Assembly (NCBI RefSeq): GCF_029227915.1
Contig: NC_079881.1
Location: forward strand, 18,697,501 to 18,761,500
Direction: 5' to 3'
Length of the DNA: 64,000 nt
DNA from: Hydractinia symbiolongicarpus
Lineage: Eukaryota > Cnidaria > Hydrozoa > Anthoathecata > Hydractiniidae
A model generated the notes under the pieces. It saw nothing but the letters and a program-made list of their open reading frames with translations, had not been told where the DNA came from and made no database searches. Made by a program: the position numbers and the translations under genes. The stretch's first letter is position 1. The number at the start of each line of letters is the position of its first letter. This document shows positions 33,002 through 45,600 of this stretch, piece after piece.

Positions 33002-36000
33002 ATGAAAGCAAAATTTGATACATATGCTTTCTTTATTCTTGTTGTTGGTATGTGGCAGTTAACAACCACTGATGGTACTCCTACCGCATTAGATGTTCTT
33101 GAGGAGTATAATTTGGATCAGAAAGGTGACGGTATCGATGCCAGCGATAACACTGATGTTGACGACGACGACGATGATGATGATGACGATATATATGGTG
33201 ACGGTGAAAGCCATGACACTGCTTCGTCACCAGAAATGAATCTAGGAGAAGGTAAGGCATTGCCATTGCCATATTGCTATACTCGTCAGTTGATGGAGAA
33301 GGGTATTGTCTTTGTCGTTGTTTTCCGCGTTGTTGTCTGAAGCTTTTAAAGAATATATTTTTCGCAGGAAAATTCAAAATTTGTAATATTTTTCGAAAGC
33401 GTTTTTGTAATCAAAGATTTATGTGGTTATTTACTGCAAGTGAAGTTAGGGCGAAAGTCAACAATTAGTTCATTATAAAAGTCAAAATCATTTTTCAATT
33501 TTTATAAGCTCTAAGTGCGCTGCTGTGTATAAAAACCAATGAATTTGGTTGAATCGCCATTATTTTAAGTATGTGTGAGCATTCTTGTTTCCAGTGGACG
33601 TACAACATGCAGCGCTAGTAAATTTTCGCCTTCATGCTTTCACATGAAAAAGCATCAGGAGGCTTAAAAACATGTTGACTTGTTCGGAAGTTTATTTTTA
33701 ATAACTCCTTATTGTTATGTTATATTGTCTATGAAACTTACTGACTTTCAATATTTATTTATTAGACAGGAAACTACCCCAAAAAATCTCTATGAAATCC
33801 TTATAATAGGGAAAATTTAATAACTCATGCTAGGATTATCTTTAGAACTTGAAACTTGCAATGCAACTATGTTTTACTAAGAAGAATCATTTTGCATAAT
33901 TTGGACACGTGATTAATCCGATTTCCCGATTTTCTCAGATTTTACCCAAAATCAGAAAAATCGGATTTTCGGGCAATTTTTGGCATTTTTTTATGCGATC
34001 CACGTAAAAACCAAAAATTATGTTAAATATCCTTTATTTAGCTTTAAGAAATTTCAAACAGAATGCAAAAATTCGCTCTGGAACAAAAGTAATTAAATCT
34101 TAAGATAATAGTGGCATTTTTACCAAATTTCAAGCCTCTGATGACGTCACAGAAAATGTGCTGACGGAATCAAAAATTTATTGCTGCCATTTTGTCCTTG
34201 TTATGACTTACTATAAATGTGCCAAGTTTGATTCAATTTGAACAACCCTATAAAAAGTTATTGAGGGGGGGGGGGCGGATCCAGCCCCCCCGGTCATAGT
34301 ATATTCGAAAAACGCCGGACCGAACAGGGTTAAAACAAACCCAAAATGTCCATTACCTCTTTTTGATAACACGTAATAATACATAATGTGGTACTAACGG
34401 TACTTATTCAATTAATAGGTAGAATAAAAAATTTACAACCGTAGCAAAAGTCCATGTAAGCAGTGGAAAATGGTAGCTGTTTAAATACTGGTTATCTGCT
34501 GCAAATGCAACAGCCTTATAAAAACCTATGAATACAAGTAATGCAACTACTTCCTCCAACCATAAACTTTTTTTATAAAGGCTGTTGCTGCTGGCTCCGA
34601 CACTCAGGTAGCTAGCTACAAGCTTTAATCTAGTTGAACACCTCCCTTAGCTAGTATAGCTAAAAGACCCAGCATCATTTGTCTTACCACCAGGAAAACG
34701 GAATAGTTTGGGTGGAAAAAATTATGCTGCGTCTCAAACGATTTTTCTGCGGTCAGAATATTGATCTTTGCTCACGTGGTCGATATCGGGAATCCTCTGT
34801 TTTAAGCGCGAATGGCCTCACTCACCCGAACAAATATAATTAATTCTTCTATTATTTAAGATGGTAAGATGTGACCACACAGACTTTGTTCTTTTTGGTT
34901 AATTGTAATTCGGGGAGTGCTATAAGGTGGATTGGAATTTTAGGGCTTTGCTCCGACATTTGTTTGAGTCCAAGCTTTAGTTTTAGAGAAACTCTTTGAT
35001 TTAGCATAACTTTTGTTAAGCATGCAATTAATGCTAAAGTTTTGTGACTTTTCCTAACCTTTTTGGGGCTTGTAATGAAAAACTTTTTTTAAATATTTTA
35101 TTCTTTGCAAGGGTATTGCATTTTTCAGACAGGGGAAATTTTTTGTAAATTTTAAAAAGTGCTGACATGCATGTTTGTGTGCTGTAGGATGTTGTATTTG
35201 GTTTATTTATTATATTTATATATATATTTATTATATTTATTATATTATATATTCGTTACAAGGTGGCAACTAAGTTGTTGCTAAAGAGATATTTGGGTCC
35301 CAAGGTTAAAATACTGACCAAATTTGAAGGATATTTCTATTCAGCGACATGAATTCATTTTTGATCACAATGACGTCATTATATTTATTTTTTCCCCCTG
35401 ACCATTTTATAAATGCCATATTCTAAACATTAGAATATAGCATTTATTTTGTTTGCGGAGTCATGAATCTTTTTACATTTATCATAAAGACATAAAACTT
35501 TCGCACACATATGACGTCATTTCTGATCCCAATGACGTTATAAAAATTAATTTTCACCTATATGAAGGCTTTCTACAAATATGCCAAGTTTTATCTCGTA
35601 AGTATAAGTAGTCCCGGACTTATGGCCGCAGGCGCTTTGGAAGTAAGTTTAAAAATCTTTTGCTTGTTATCCTATGTTAACATATAGGAGATCTAGCTAT
35701 AGACTGTTTTTTTTTGAAAGTTCTGTGTTGATTCTGAGCAACCTCATTCCCAGTACATTTTGCCTATTTGGTGTTTGATAGTGGCGAAAAAGGGCCTAGA
35801 CACTGGCTGGTTACATGAACGTTTATAATTGATGGAAATTTATGCCTAAGGATTAATTTATTTACGTTAATTATATCTAAATTGCGCAAGAGTTTTATGT
35901 AAGCACGAAAAAATATGGTGATTTAGCCACAGCGCATCAAAAATGTTTTTTTCCCCCGCTAAAGTTGCAGTAAAATTATTTTTTAAAAAAATATCTTACG

Positions 36001-39000
36001 CCTGAAACACTATAATGTTGTGTGCGCTATACTCGATTTACAACATACGGCATACCTGTATTAAAACACTTCACCTGAATGTGTGACACAGGTTGTGGCT
36101 CTTTAGTAAGCGTTCCCCATTGCGTTCAACGGCATGCCACACAGTTACATGTGGCGTAGCTCCGCGATTCGACGCCGGTTTCCCCGGGTAGTATTTTTAT
36201 ATTTTCTATATACTTTTTGAGTTTTAGGATTTAGGTCCAGGAGACCAAGCGCGTGAAATGTAGCACTAAGGATTTAGACTGTTTTATTTATAAACTCTAA
36301 TTTGTCAGCATCCAGTCAATCCGCACTACCTCCAGCGTTTTTCTCGGTCTACTTTTGGGTTTGTAAAGTATGAAGAATTTTCTCCTTTTCCCAAAGTAAT
36401 TTTTTGCATGAAATGCGCAACAACGTTAGAAAATTATTTTTATTTTTTATATCACACACTTACCCTGGGTTTTAATTATTTCGCACATTAGAGTTTTGGA
36501 TTGACTGAAGATATCCCATAATTTTGACTTCTAATATCTCCATCCAGCAGCTAAAAACAAAAGGCTGATAGCTAAGGCAAAAGACTAAAAGTTAAGCCAG
36601 TTGGTTGATAGTTAAGCTAGTTGGCTTATAGCTGAGACAATTAGCTAATCGCTAAACCAATTTGGCTCAGTTAAGCCAATTGACTGATAGCTAAGCCAAT
36701 TGACTGATAGCTAAGCCAGTTGGCAGATAGTTAAGTCAATTGGCTTATAGCTGAGCCAATTACCTCAGCCAAGCTAATTGGGTGATAGTTAAGGCAATTA
36801 GCCAAAAGCTAAATTGACTAAGCTAAGCCACTTGGTTCATAGCTAAGCTAATTAACTGACAGTTAAGTCAATTTTCAATTCATGAACCAATTGGCTCAGC
36901 TAAACCACTTGGTTAATAACTAAGACAATTGGCTAATCGATAAACCAATTAACTCACTCACTCACTCACTCACTCACTCACTCACTCACTCACTCACTCA
37001 CTCACTCACTCACTCACTCACTCACTCACTCACTCACTCACTCACTCACTCACTCACTCACTCACTCACTCACTCACTCACTCACTCACTCACTCACTCA
37101 CTCACTCACTCACTCACTCACTCACTCACTCACTCACTCACTCACTCACTTTTAAGTTGTTATGAGTTGATTATCGATCAGCCTAAATGAATTAACATAA
37201 ATTCTTTATTATGTAGAACTTTTATTATTAGAAATTATAAAATTAAATCAAATAAGTGTAAGGAATTAACAAACAATTTTTTAAGATCAATGTACTTACT
37301 ATGAACATTTAGGACCAAAAAGACGTATTATACTTTTAGCTTAACTATTGTTTATGCTCCACCCGTATATTTTCACATTTTGTGGCCAAGAACAAATAAC
37401 ATTTTTGGAACTAATCCACGTGATCAACTGTAACTTAACCCATTTTAATTTAAGATAATTGTTAAATGTTGTTTTCCCTTTTAGTTTATTTTGCAAAATA
37501 AGACCTAGCAAAATCTCCAGAAATGAATCTCGGAAACACGATTTCTGTTAAAAAACTGGAAATTTAATACCTGGATTTTTTTTTATATGATTTGTAACTT
37601 TCATAAAAACAACCTAGCAAAAATTTTACATTCGAAGGTGCTATTTCCCACGATTACTTTGTCCCGTCCCGGCCAAGCGGGATCCCCCTTGAGCTAAGCT
37701 GGATCCTGACTTAAGAGGGGCGTTATTTATATAAATGGAAAAATAGCGCCCAGCAGATACAAATTCTACCACGTTCCCAAAAAGAGAAACTTATTTGGAT
37801 AAAGCTAGGCATTGAGCATGTCCTTTATAAATATGTGGTTCGTATTTTGACATTTCAGATGACGGTTTGTTTCAAGGCGACATATTGCTAGACTCGAAAC
37901 TCAAAAGACTGGGGAAGAATAAGAAGCCAGGCTATCATAAAAGAGCTATTGCACATACCAATAATTGGTGGCTTGGCCTTATGCCATATAAAATAGATCC
38001 TGAATTTAGTAAGACTTTTTTTTATGATTTTATGTTAATGACAAGATTGTGTCTTCAATATTCTGCAAAATGATTATACCCCCTCTATTTTTTATAATTA
38101 TATTATATTTTTTATAGATCTTATTCTTTACTAGGAGGGTGAGAAATAGAGAAGAAGAACCATTTTATTTTGTTTTCCATTCTTACGCGAATTATGTAAA
38201 AACCGCAAAAAAAGTTAAATATCGTTTATTTAATTATGAAAAACTTCAAACAGAATCTAAAAATTTATTGTTGCCATTTTGTTTCTTTCATTACGTACTG
38301 TGAGTGTACCAAGTTTGATTCAATATAAAAGTTATTGAGGGAACGAAAATATAGAATATATATAAAATATATATAGAAAACAAGAATTCTGCAGTTCTTT
38401 GACATACCCCTTCTTTGCATTTCAAAAGCCATTAAAATTTGTGGATTGCCACCAACGTCTTTATCAAGAAAAAGAATGTTCTTTTTTTCTACGGTAAATT
38501 ATTTTAATCTTCTTTATTTTCTCACCATTCCAGCCAAAGAAGAGAAGGCCATAATACAAGAAGCAGTAGCAGAAACTAATGCAAAGTTAAAGATGTGTTT
38601 CAAACTACTTGATTTGGACGAGCACCCACAACTTTACCAATTTTTAAGCAATCGTTATTATGAACGTCGTCCAACACCTCATGTTTTGTTTACAAAGAAT
38701 GAAACAGGGTGAGAAAATGTTATTTCTTGTTTTGCAACTTAATTTTTTTCCCTATGATTTAAAATGGATCTTTGTGTTTGTGCTTTAATCAACAGTTAAA
38801 ATAAAAATAATTGTGAATATATACGTGTAGACATTTTCAGGTGCATTTTGAACTAAAGGTGAAATCTGTTGAATTATTTACATAGATGTTGGTCGGAAAT
38901 TGGAAGATACGATACTTGGTTAAAGCATCGCACTTATGTTCCTGGACAGCAATTAATCAACCTTCTTGATAGATGCATGAAAAAAGGAATCATTCTTCAT

Positions 39001-40882
39001 GAGATTGGACACGCTTTTGGATTTTATCACGAACAAGCTAGAATTGATCGAGATTCGTTCGTAAAAGTTAACGAAGAAAACATAATGGAAGGAAAAGAAA
39101 GACAATTTGGTGCGTTTAAATTTTTTTTTTTAATTTTGTTATATTTATAAGGTTACTAAAACTACAGCTACCTCAGATCAGACAGAACTCAGAAATTAAA
39201 TAAAATTGCTGCCAATTAAAAATCTTCAAATAGAAAAAGATATGTTTATAGCGAAAAAAAGATGAATATATACTTAAAATTACTGAACAACAACGTGGTG
39301 AAAAAGCCGCATTTTTATGCCTCATTATCTGTTCAGACCTATAAAAATTGAACAATGTACTTAAAAAAACCCAGAGCCCAGAGCTAAGAGAGGAAGACTT
39401 GGAATCCCGCCTTAAAAGAGGTTGTGACAGAGAATAAAGATTAAGAATTTCAAGAGGTTCAACATTTTTAATGATACAGTTGACTCCCTCTAATTCGAAT
39501 CTCTATATTTCTAATATCTCTATAATTCGAACGAGCTCTCAGTCACCGTCAATTTTCCTTAAGAAACCCTATAAAACTTTCTACAATTCGAATTTCCCTA
39601 ATTCGAAACTTTCTCTAATTCGAACAGATTTTCAGTCCCTTCAGCACAATTCTCTCCCTAATTCGAATTTTACAGTGTCGTTTGGCGTAGTCCTGAGAAA
39701 AGCACTCGTATTTTCGAAAGAGATCGTCTTTCCAATGTGAAGCAATCAAAAATTCAACAGTTTTACAAATAGAGTAAACTATGAAAATAAAGATTGAATG
39801 AAACTTGAATAATGTTTTCATGACTTTAAAATTATCGTAATTTCTCTCTGTAATTCGAATTTTAATCTTAAGCTGAAAGTTCGCATTACAGAGACTTTCT
39901 ATAATTCAAATCTCTGTATAATTCGAACAAAAATTTTCCCCGTGGCAATTCGGATTAGGGAAAGTCAACTGTAAATGCATTTACGCCGGTTATATCATTT
40001 TAAATGTCCTTGATTTGAAAAAAAAAAGATTATGTATTTTAGTCTCTGGTAGAAGTGTTTTTCTTTGTTCAATATGGTTGCACACAGCTTTACTTCGCTA
40101 ACCCCAACCCTCGCAGAGTAATTGAGATTTTTCCACGAGTTCGCAACCAACTAAAAATAAAAGGATAGGTAAAATAATTTCGAAAAAAATATTTCTCGAT
40201 TTGAAAAAATAGTTCTCCATGTGAAAAATATTTCTCGATTTCAAATATTTAAAAGATTTCTTCGTCTTTCGAATATTTTGCGGATTAACCCTCATCGGCG
40301 TTAGCCATTTCAAATTAGTAAAAATTAAATTCCGTTTTTCTTTTTAATAGAAGAAATTAATTTCAGTATTTTTTTCTAGATAAACTAACGTCTAGGGACT
40401 TGGATAGCAGGGGTTACGCTTATGACTTCTGGTCAATAATGCATTATGGACCAAAACAATTTTCAAAGAACAATAAAACAACGATCGATGTTCTGGATAA
40501 GTATCGGTATTTAAACCCAAGAATTGGACAACGAAAAGGATGGAGCTACCTTGACCTTGCTCAAATCAGATCCAGGTATTTCTGTAACAAGGTGCCAAGC
40601 TTGGAGAGCAGGAAAGTGTGTGTAAGCAATGCAACTAAAGGTCGTGATTACAGAGGCAACCTGCAATACACAGAGAAGGGAGTGATGTGCCAACCTTGGA
40701 ATAGAAACTATCCGCATTTCCATACGTTTAATATTCACAGCAAATGTGACGGCCTTGGCAAACACAATTATTGTCGTAATCCAGGGGGTAAAAGAGAACG
40801 ACCGTGGTGTTTTACAACTCTAACAAAAGTTGAATGGCAATACTGCGACTTAAAAATCTGCAACGGTACTCAGAGTGCATAA
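33002..40882 (+). CDS. Secreted astacin metalloprotease with C-terminal kringle
   Basis: Five exons: 33002-33251, 37859-38008, 38534-38708, 38886-39109, 40380-40882. All phases join, giving 433 residues. The start MKAKFDTYAFFILVVG opens a signal peptide. The propeptide is acidic, with ten consecutive Asp around residues 54-63. The astacin domain begins near RAIAHTNNWW and has the zinc signature HEIGHAFGFYHEQARIDRD (His230, His234, His240; Glu231 catalytic) and the Met-turn SIMHYGP (Met287). A kringle follows (about residues 347-428), with RGN, CQPW, NYCRNP, PWCFTT and YCDLKIC and one extra Cys (HSKCDG). Astacins cleave extracellular matrix and growth-factor precursors; kringles bind lysine or other ligands, so the kringle may target the protease. 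AATAAA lies at 40939. Intron 1 is 4.6 kb. Confidence 0.93.
34000..34275. repeat. Dispersed repeat, copy 1 (intron 1)
   Basis: Shares 'gtaccaagtttgattcaat'-type sequence and 'gttaaatatcntttattta' with 38195-38345 in intron 2 of the same gene. The copies are in the same orientation. It ends in a G-run (34265-34276). No coding capacity. Confidence 0.6.
36540..36950. repeat. Palindromic minisatellite, about 20-21-bp unit
   Basis: About eighteen degenerate units of 'ccaattggctgatagctaag'. The unit is nearly self-complementary (ttggct...agccaa), so single strands of the array can fold into many small hairpins. Confidence 0.85.
36951..37150. repeat. (ACTC)n microsatellite
   Basis: About fifty uninterrupted actc units directly abut the palindromic minisatellite. 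It lies in astacin intron 1. The true length may differ because such tracts collapse in assembly. Confidence 0.98.
38195..38345. repeat. Dispersed repeat, copy 2 (intron 2)
   Basis: Partner of the repeat at 34000-34275: same order of motifs (taaatatcgtttattta, cttcaaacagaat, ttgccattttgt, accaagtttgattcaat, aaaagttattgaggg). Confidence 0.6.
39477..39971. mobile_element. pogo/Tigger-type MITE with TA duplication
   Basis: The ends are CAGTTGACT and its inverse AGTCAACTG, flanked on both sides by TA (39475-39476 and 39972-39973). The interior is full of 'ctctaattcgaa' repeats, the Tigger-like terminal motif. 495 bp, no transposase. It lies in astacin intron 4. Confidence 0.88.
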
Positions 40883-42640
40883 AAACGTAACGATTAAATG
40901 CAATGTAATTATGCAAGAACAGTCAGTTGATAATTTAGAATAAAATAAAATATTTCCTGAAGGTGTGCAAGTGTATTTTCTCCTGTTGCATTTGAAGCCA
41001 CCTCACTCAAGTTTCCCTATCTTTTTCCCCTGTCGGCAACATGGACCTGTACGCACTTCACTACATTTTCCCACCCTTTTAACAAAACAAAAATTTAAAG
41101 GCATTTATTTCTTTTTTGGCCTTGGCAGTTTAAACACTCCTTCTCATACAAAACACGTTTTTGGTCACATACAAAATACTCTAAAAATTGACACTAGTAG
41201 CACACGCAAAAATATAAAAACTCAGAGGAGGAATTATTACGTGTTAATCTTTCCTTTTGTTTTTATTTTATTTGTTTTTATTTCAGAACGTGCAAAGTGC
41301 AGAACCTCACAAGCATTTCAGAAACGTGTTTTGATAACATGAATGGTCCTCCCCCATAACACCATATGTGTTATGGGGGAGGGCCAGATATAATCACAAC
41401 CTTGTATGTATTTTAATTTTTATCCGCAATAGATTCCCTGCGGATATTAAAAATAGTTAGTGTTCTTTGATAAACACAAAATAGATATAAAAGAACTATT
41501 ATTTTTAGCTACCTTTTTTAGAGTCATCTATTTTCTAATCCGACAAATCGTCCTTATTCATTATGCTGTAAATTTCAGTAAAGTTCTATGGAAAGGAAAT
41601 GTATAAAGATTGAAGAATATCTAACACCCACATTCCAAAGTTATTGGGCTTAATCCTTTAAAACTTTACCAATTTATGGGGGAAGCTTAACAAGCATTTT
41701 CTTTTTTCTGTGCTCATTAAATATGTGAATTCAAATTTCTCGAGTGTTTTGAATTCCACACCTTTATATTAGCACTAAAAGATTGCAAAATAATTTGAAG
41801 TTTTTGAAGCTTGTATATTTTGTGTTTCTAATAAAGATTTTTCACCAGCTTTTTTATTTACAATTCTTTTTTAGATAACTTTCATTAAGTTTTCAGCTCC
41901 TGTTTTCATACCTTTTCATAATCAATGATGTAGTGGATCAGCGAATCTTCCAACCTATCCATGACGCGCAAACAATAGGTAACTCGTATATTGCATGGGT
42001 TGCAATAAGACTTTTTTGAAAGATTGGTTCTTCGTTGCATCCATCTTCTTTTTTCCAATGACTATGGAAGATCCGTTTATTCCTCTTTTTCTTCCAATAT
42101 TTGTTTGGAAAAAGATTTTTTTTACTAAAGTACAGTTATTGGAGATGAGAGATGATCACAATCGAAAACAATTATTATTGCCTTAAGAGATGCTTCTAAT
42201 CTTGCAGTAAATACATGATTGTAGCTGGTGGCTGCTTTCATACCAAGGCAAGGCAAAGAAGTAGAAACGAAACATGAAAAAGTTACATTTCCCAGCTGAT
42301 ACTGTTTATTATATCAGACAAATATTTAAAATATGCGTCCTTACCTTGTAATCACCACTAATAAAAACGTTAGCCTTTTTTTGGCTTTCTATTGCGTAAA
42401 AAAAGCGATTATTATGCCTTGTAACCAAAGTAAAACCTTGTGTATGACCTTGTATATTAGACCTTGTGTATTAGAAGTCCAACGAATAATTTTATTGTAA
42501 TTATTTCTTTAAAACATGTATCTAACACTTGACAGCTCTCTTAAGTTAGCATTTAACAATCATTATGTACACACCACAAATGAGGCTGTCCTTGTGAAAG
42601 TGGTTCCGTCGGTAAAAATGCTACATTTCCCCAAATTAAA
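40883..42640. other. Intergenic, no gene seen
   Basis: The 3' UTR of the astacin gene and AT-rich sequence. Apart from a compact hairpin at 41345-41385 nothing recognisable was found. ORFs at 40965-41342 and 41995-42186 lack domains and exon context. Confidence 0.6.
41345..41385. repeat. Near-perfect 18-bp hairpin
   Basis: Arms ggtcctcccccataacac and gtgttatgggggagggcc pair fully (one G:U if transcribed from the plus strand) around a 5-nt loop (catat). It lies about 460 bp downstream of the astacin stop. It could be the core of a tiny MITE or a structured RNA; it is short for an animal miRNA precursor. Confidence 0.7.
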
Positions 42641-42654
42641 CGTTCGTTTTTTTT

Positions 42655-45600
42655 TAAGCAAAGGGTCCCAGTGTTTCTTTTGATAATAAATCTACCAAAA
42701 TTATTTCTGCTCCTGAAACCATCCCAGGCGTTGGAGTAATTTTAAAAGTTCTGGATATTGATTATGGCAACCTTTTAGGTAATATGTTCTTGGTAGTTCA
42801 TCGTTTATCTTGAAGGTAAAAAAATTGTTATTGAAAAAATTGAGTGTTGTTTAAGTTTTACTTTTGACAGCTCGGTTAGACACTAACCTTATTTACAAAA
42901 TACAAAACTCAGTACCTGTGTTACTTGGTGATAGCCATGCAGTAAAATATTTAATCTTTGAGGATGTAAACCAGCTGTTAACACTGTCTTTGTCCTTTTT
43001 CAGGTAAAGAGCAAAGTATCAGTACTATCTTCGTTTGAAACCATCCAGTTTCTAATGGCGCTGAAATACCAAACAACCACATTATTTATACACTGACTGG
43101 TTATAGCTGTATTTAAATGAAGTTAACCTACCGTAAGTATTTTTATAATTGTCTGCCGTTGTTTCAAACTTCATCGTTCTTACAAAGCAGTCCTGGACAT
43201 CTGCAATCCCAAACAAATTATTATTGTAAATCTGATTTTTCTGTGTTTTCGCAAAAAAAAGACAGAGGTGTTAATGAAAAAAAAAGGAGGTTTCTCTCTA
43301 AAGAATAAGAAGCCACTGGAAAACATTCTCCCCTTTTTTATCAAGTGCATATATTGATAAAGACTATGAATTTTTGAAGTTTACTTTTGTATATAGGTTT
43401 CCATGCCTTGTTTACATATAACACTTGGTGTTTATCTGAAGTTATTTAACAAGTTTAAAAGTTATTGCTATGACACTGATGTTGATATATCTGACCATCT
43501 TGCACCTTCTAAAATTAATTTTGACAATCAGTATGGGGAGTACATTTGCATTTTAAGACGTCAATACAAAGTGACCATACAGACTACGGAACTTAAACAA
43601 CGACCTCAGAAATTGCAGAAAGAGCTAAATTTGTGGCGACAGAAACAACATCATCAACTAATACGAGCCTCTAATACAAGATCTAGAGAAAAAAATAAAA
43701 TCAAACAACGTTGAAATAGATGAAATTAGAGAAAATCCATTACTATGAAATATTAACCCTATAATAACTGTTTATGAGGGGAATACTGGAGAATATTGAC
43801 CGACGTCAAAGTATTACCCGAGCTTGTGAGGCTTAATACATTATCAAACTCATTTTCAGGAATATCTTCCATTCTCCTTTTTTCAGAAACGCTGCAACAA
43901 ATTCTCCTGAAAGTGTTCATATCAGTAACATCCTTTTTTGTGTGTTTTTAGCTTTTTGTGCCAATATGTAAGTGTTTATTTCTGTTTCCGATTTCAAATA
44001 TCGCAAATGCTAAAATACAGGCTGTGAAGCTTTATTTAACCATCCAATGAAACTCTGTAGACATAGAAAAGAGTGTACAAAACCCACATCAACTAAGAAG
44101 TACTTTCTTGATGAAACAAAAATGTTTGTTTCCTGTAGTTGCAACAAGCTATTCACTCATGAATCAAACGTTACCAGGCACATAAAAATTTGCGGAAAGC
44201 AAAAAGGCAAAGTATTCCAGTGTTCCCAATGCCCCAAAAGTTTTGATTATCCATCTCGGTTAAATCTTCACCTGCAGTCTCAAAAACATGTCCAAATTGC
44301 AAAAAAACATTCAAGAGAATTGACTGTTTGAATTCCCACATACAAAAATGCAACAATGGCATTGAATTTGTCCCATCTTTCACTGGAGCAGAACCAATGA
44401 TTGATAATATAAAAGACCAACAAGTTCCCAAATCACTTTTTCACCCTGTTGAGCTTACTGTACCGTAACAATCTGTCCAGGAACATCTACTGTCAGCATC
44501 TGTCCGGCACCATACCGTACCGTCAACATCTATCAAAAAACAAGCCATACCCCCTTGCCAGAACTTTCCGAAATGGAAGAAACAAGGGGCAGACATGGCC
44601 TCTCACAGGAAAAAAAAACTGTCTATGATACTTGGTTGAAGAATTGTTGTGTCTCTACTGATGGAAGAAATGGAAGGAATGTCATCTGAATTAGTAAAAA
44701 AAAAACAATCTAGAAAAATTTGACCAGTTATCAAACGATTCAATCACTATTGTCTACAGGGACGGTGGTTGTCAAAACTGGGGTTAGGCTCCCAGAAGGT
44801 GTTGAATACACTTTCTAGCTTCTTACAAGCAGGAGTACTGTCCAACTTAGACCTATAACTATTCTTTAAGAAAATCTTAAAGAGAAAAAACAATCCTTCT
44901 ATTATAAACAATACGACACAGAGCTAACAACATAAACGGACTGGTTACAGATCGAACACAAATAGAAAAAATGTATGTCAAAAACATATAAATATAAAAA
45001 AGAATTCTGTGCGGCAGAACTTGTGACTCTGGCTGTAGCTTACTACATGTGTTACAGGGCCCCAACACTCAGTCTTACACAGTCATGACAGAACCAGCCT
45101 GTGGATATTATGACAAAGGACAGCAGGGTTGTCAAGCTGGACTTACTGAACTAGGGTAATAACTGGGACACCAAAGACAAGCTGAAAGCAAACCCCCTTG
45201 CTAAGCTTCTTATAAGTTGCCAGAGAAAAGTGAGCTGAACTCGTTACCCTCTGGGTATTAACGGTAAACTGGCTGGTATGAACCGGCTGGGGTAATACAA
45301 AATCGCTCGGATTTACATTTTCCTTCCTCATGAGCCTGGAAGCGCAGGTTTAAAGCAACAGCGAAAGTATTTTAAAGAAAGGAAAAATAAGAAAGAAAAA
45401 AAAACTAGCAGTTGGTATAAAAGAAAACATATGATGTAGTGCTGTTAAGCGTTCTTGGATCAATTAACTTTGCTTACCTTATCATTGCAGAGGTACCAAG
45501 AGTTTGTGGTCGAATCTTTGATATGGGCCCAATAGTGGCCGGCATACAATTGCTCAGAGTGATTTATCACAGCTACCAGAGCATACTTTTGGATAAAAGA

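Larger units (their letters stand above)
33252..37858. other. Astacin gene intron 1, repeat-rich
   Basis: No exon was found in this 4.6-kb intron. It contains a dispersed repeat (34000-34275), a palindromic minisatellite, a 200-bp (ACTC)n tract and blocks such as 'caatgacgtcat' near 35370 and 35530 that look like further dispersed repeats. A faint tRNA-like B-box region lies near 36150. Confidence 0.6.

Noticed and set aside
36110-36190. Possible tRNA gene (gtggcgtagctccgcgattcgacgcc)
   Set aside because: The stems do not pair into a cloverleaf and the A box is poor; at most an old SINE remnant.
36951-37150. CRISPR-like or telomere-like array
   Set aside because: A pure 4-bp microsatellite without spacers; it does not match a known telomere unit, and the genome is eukaryotic.
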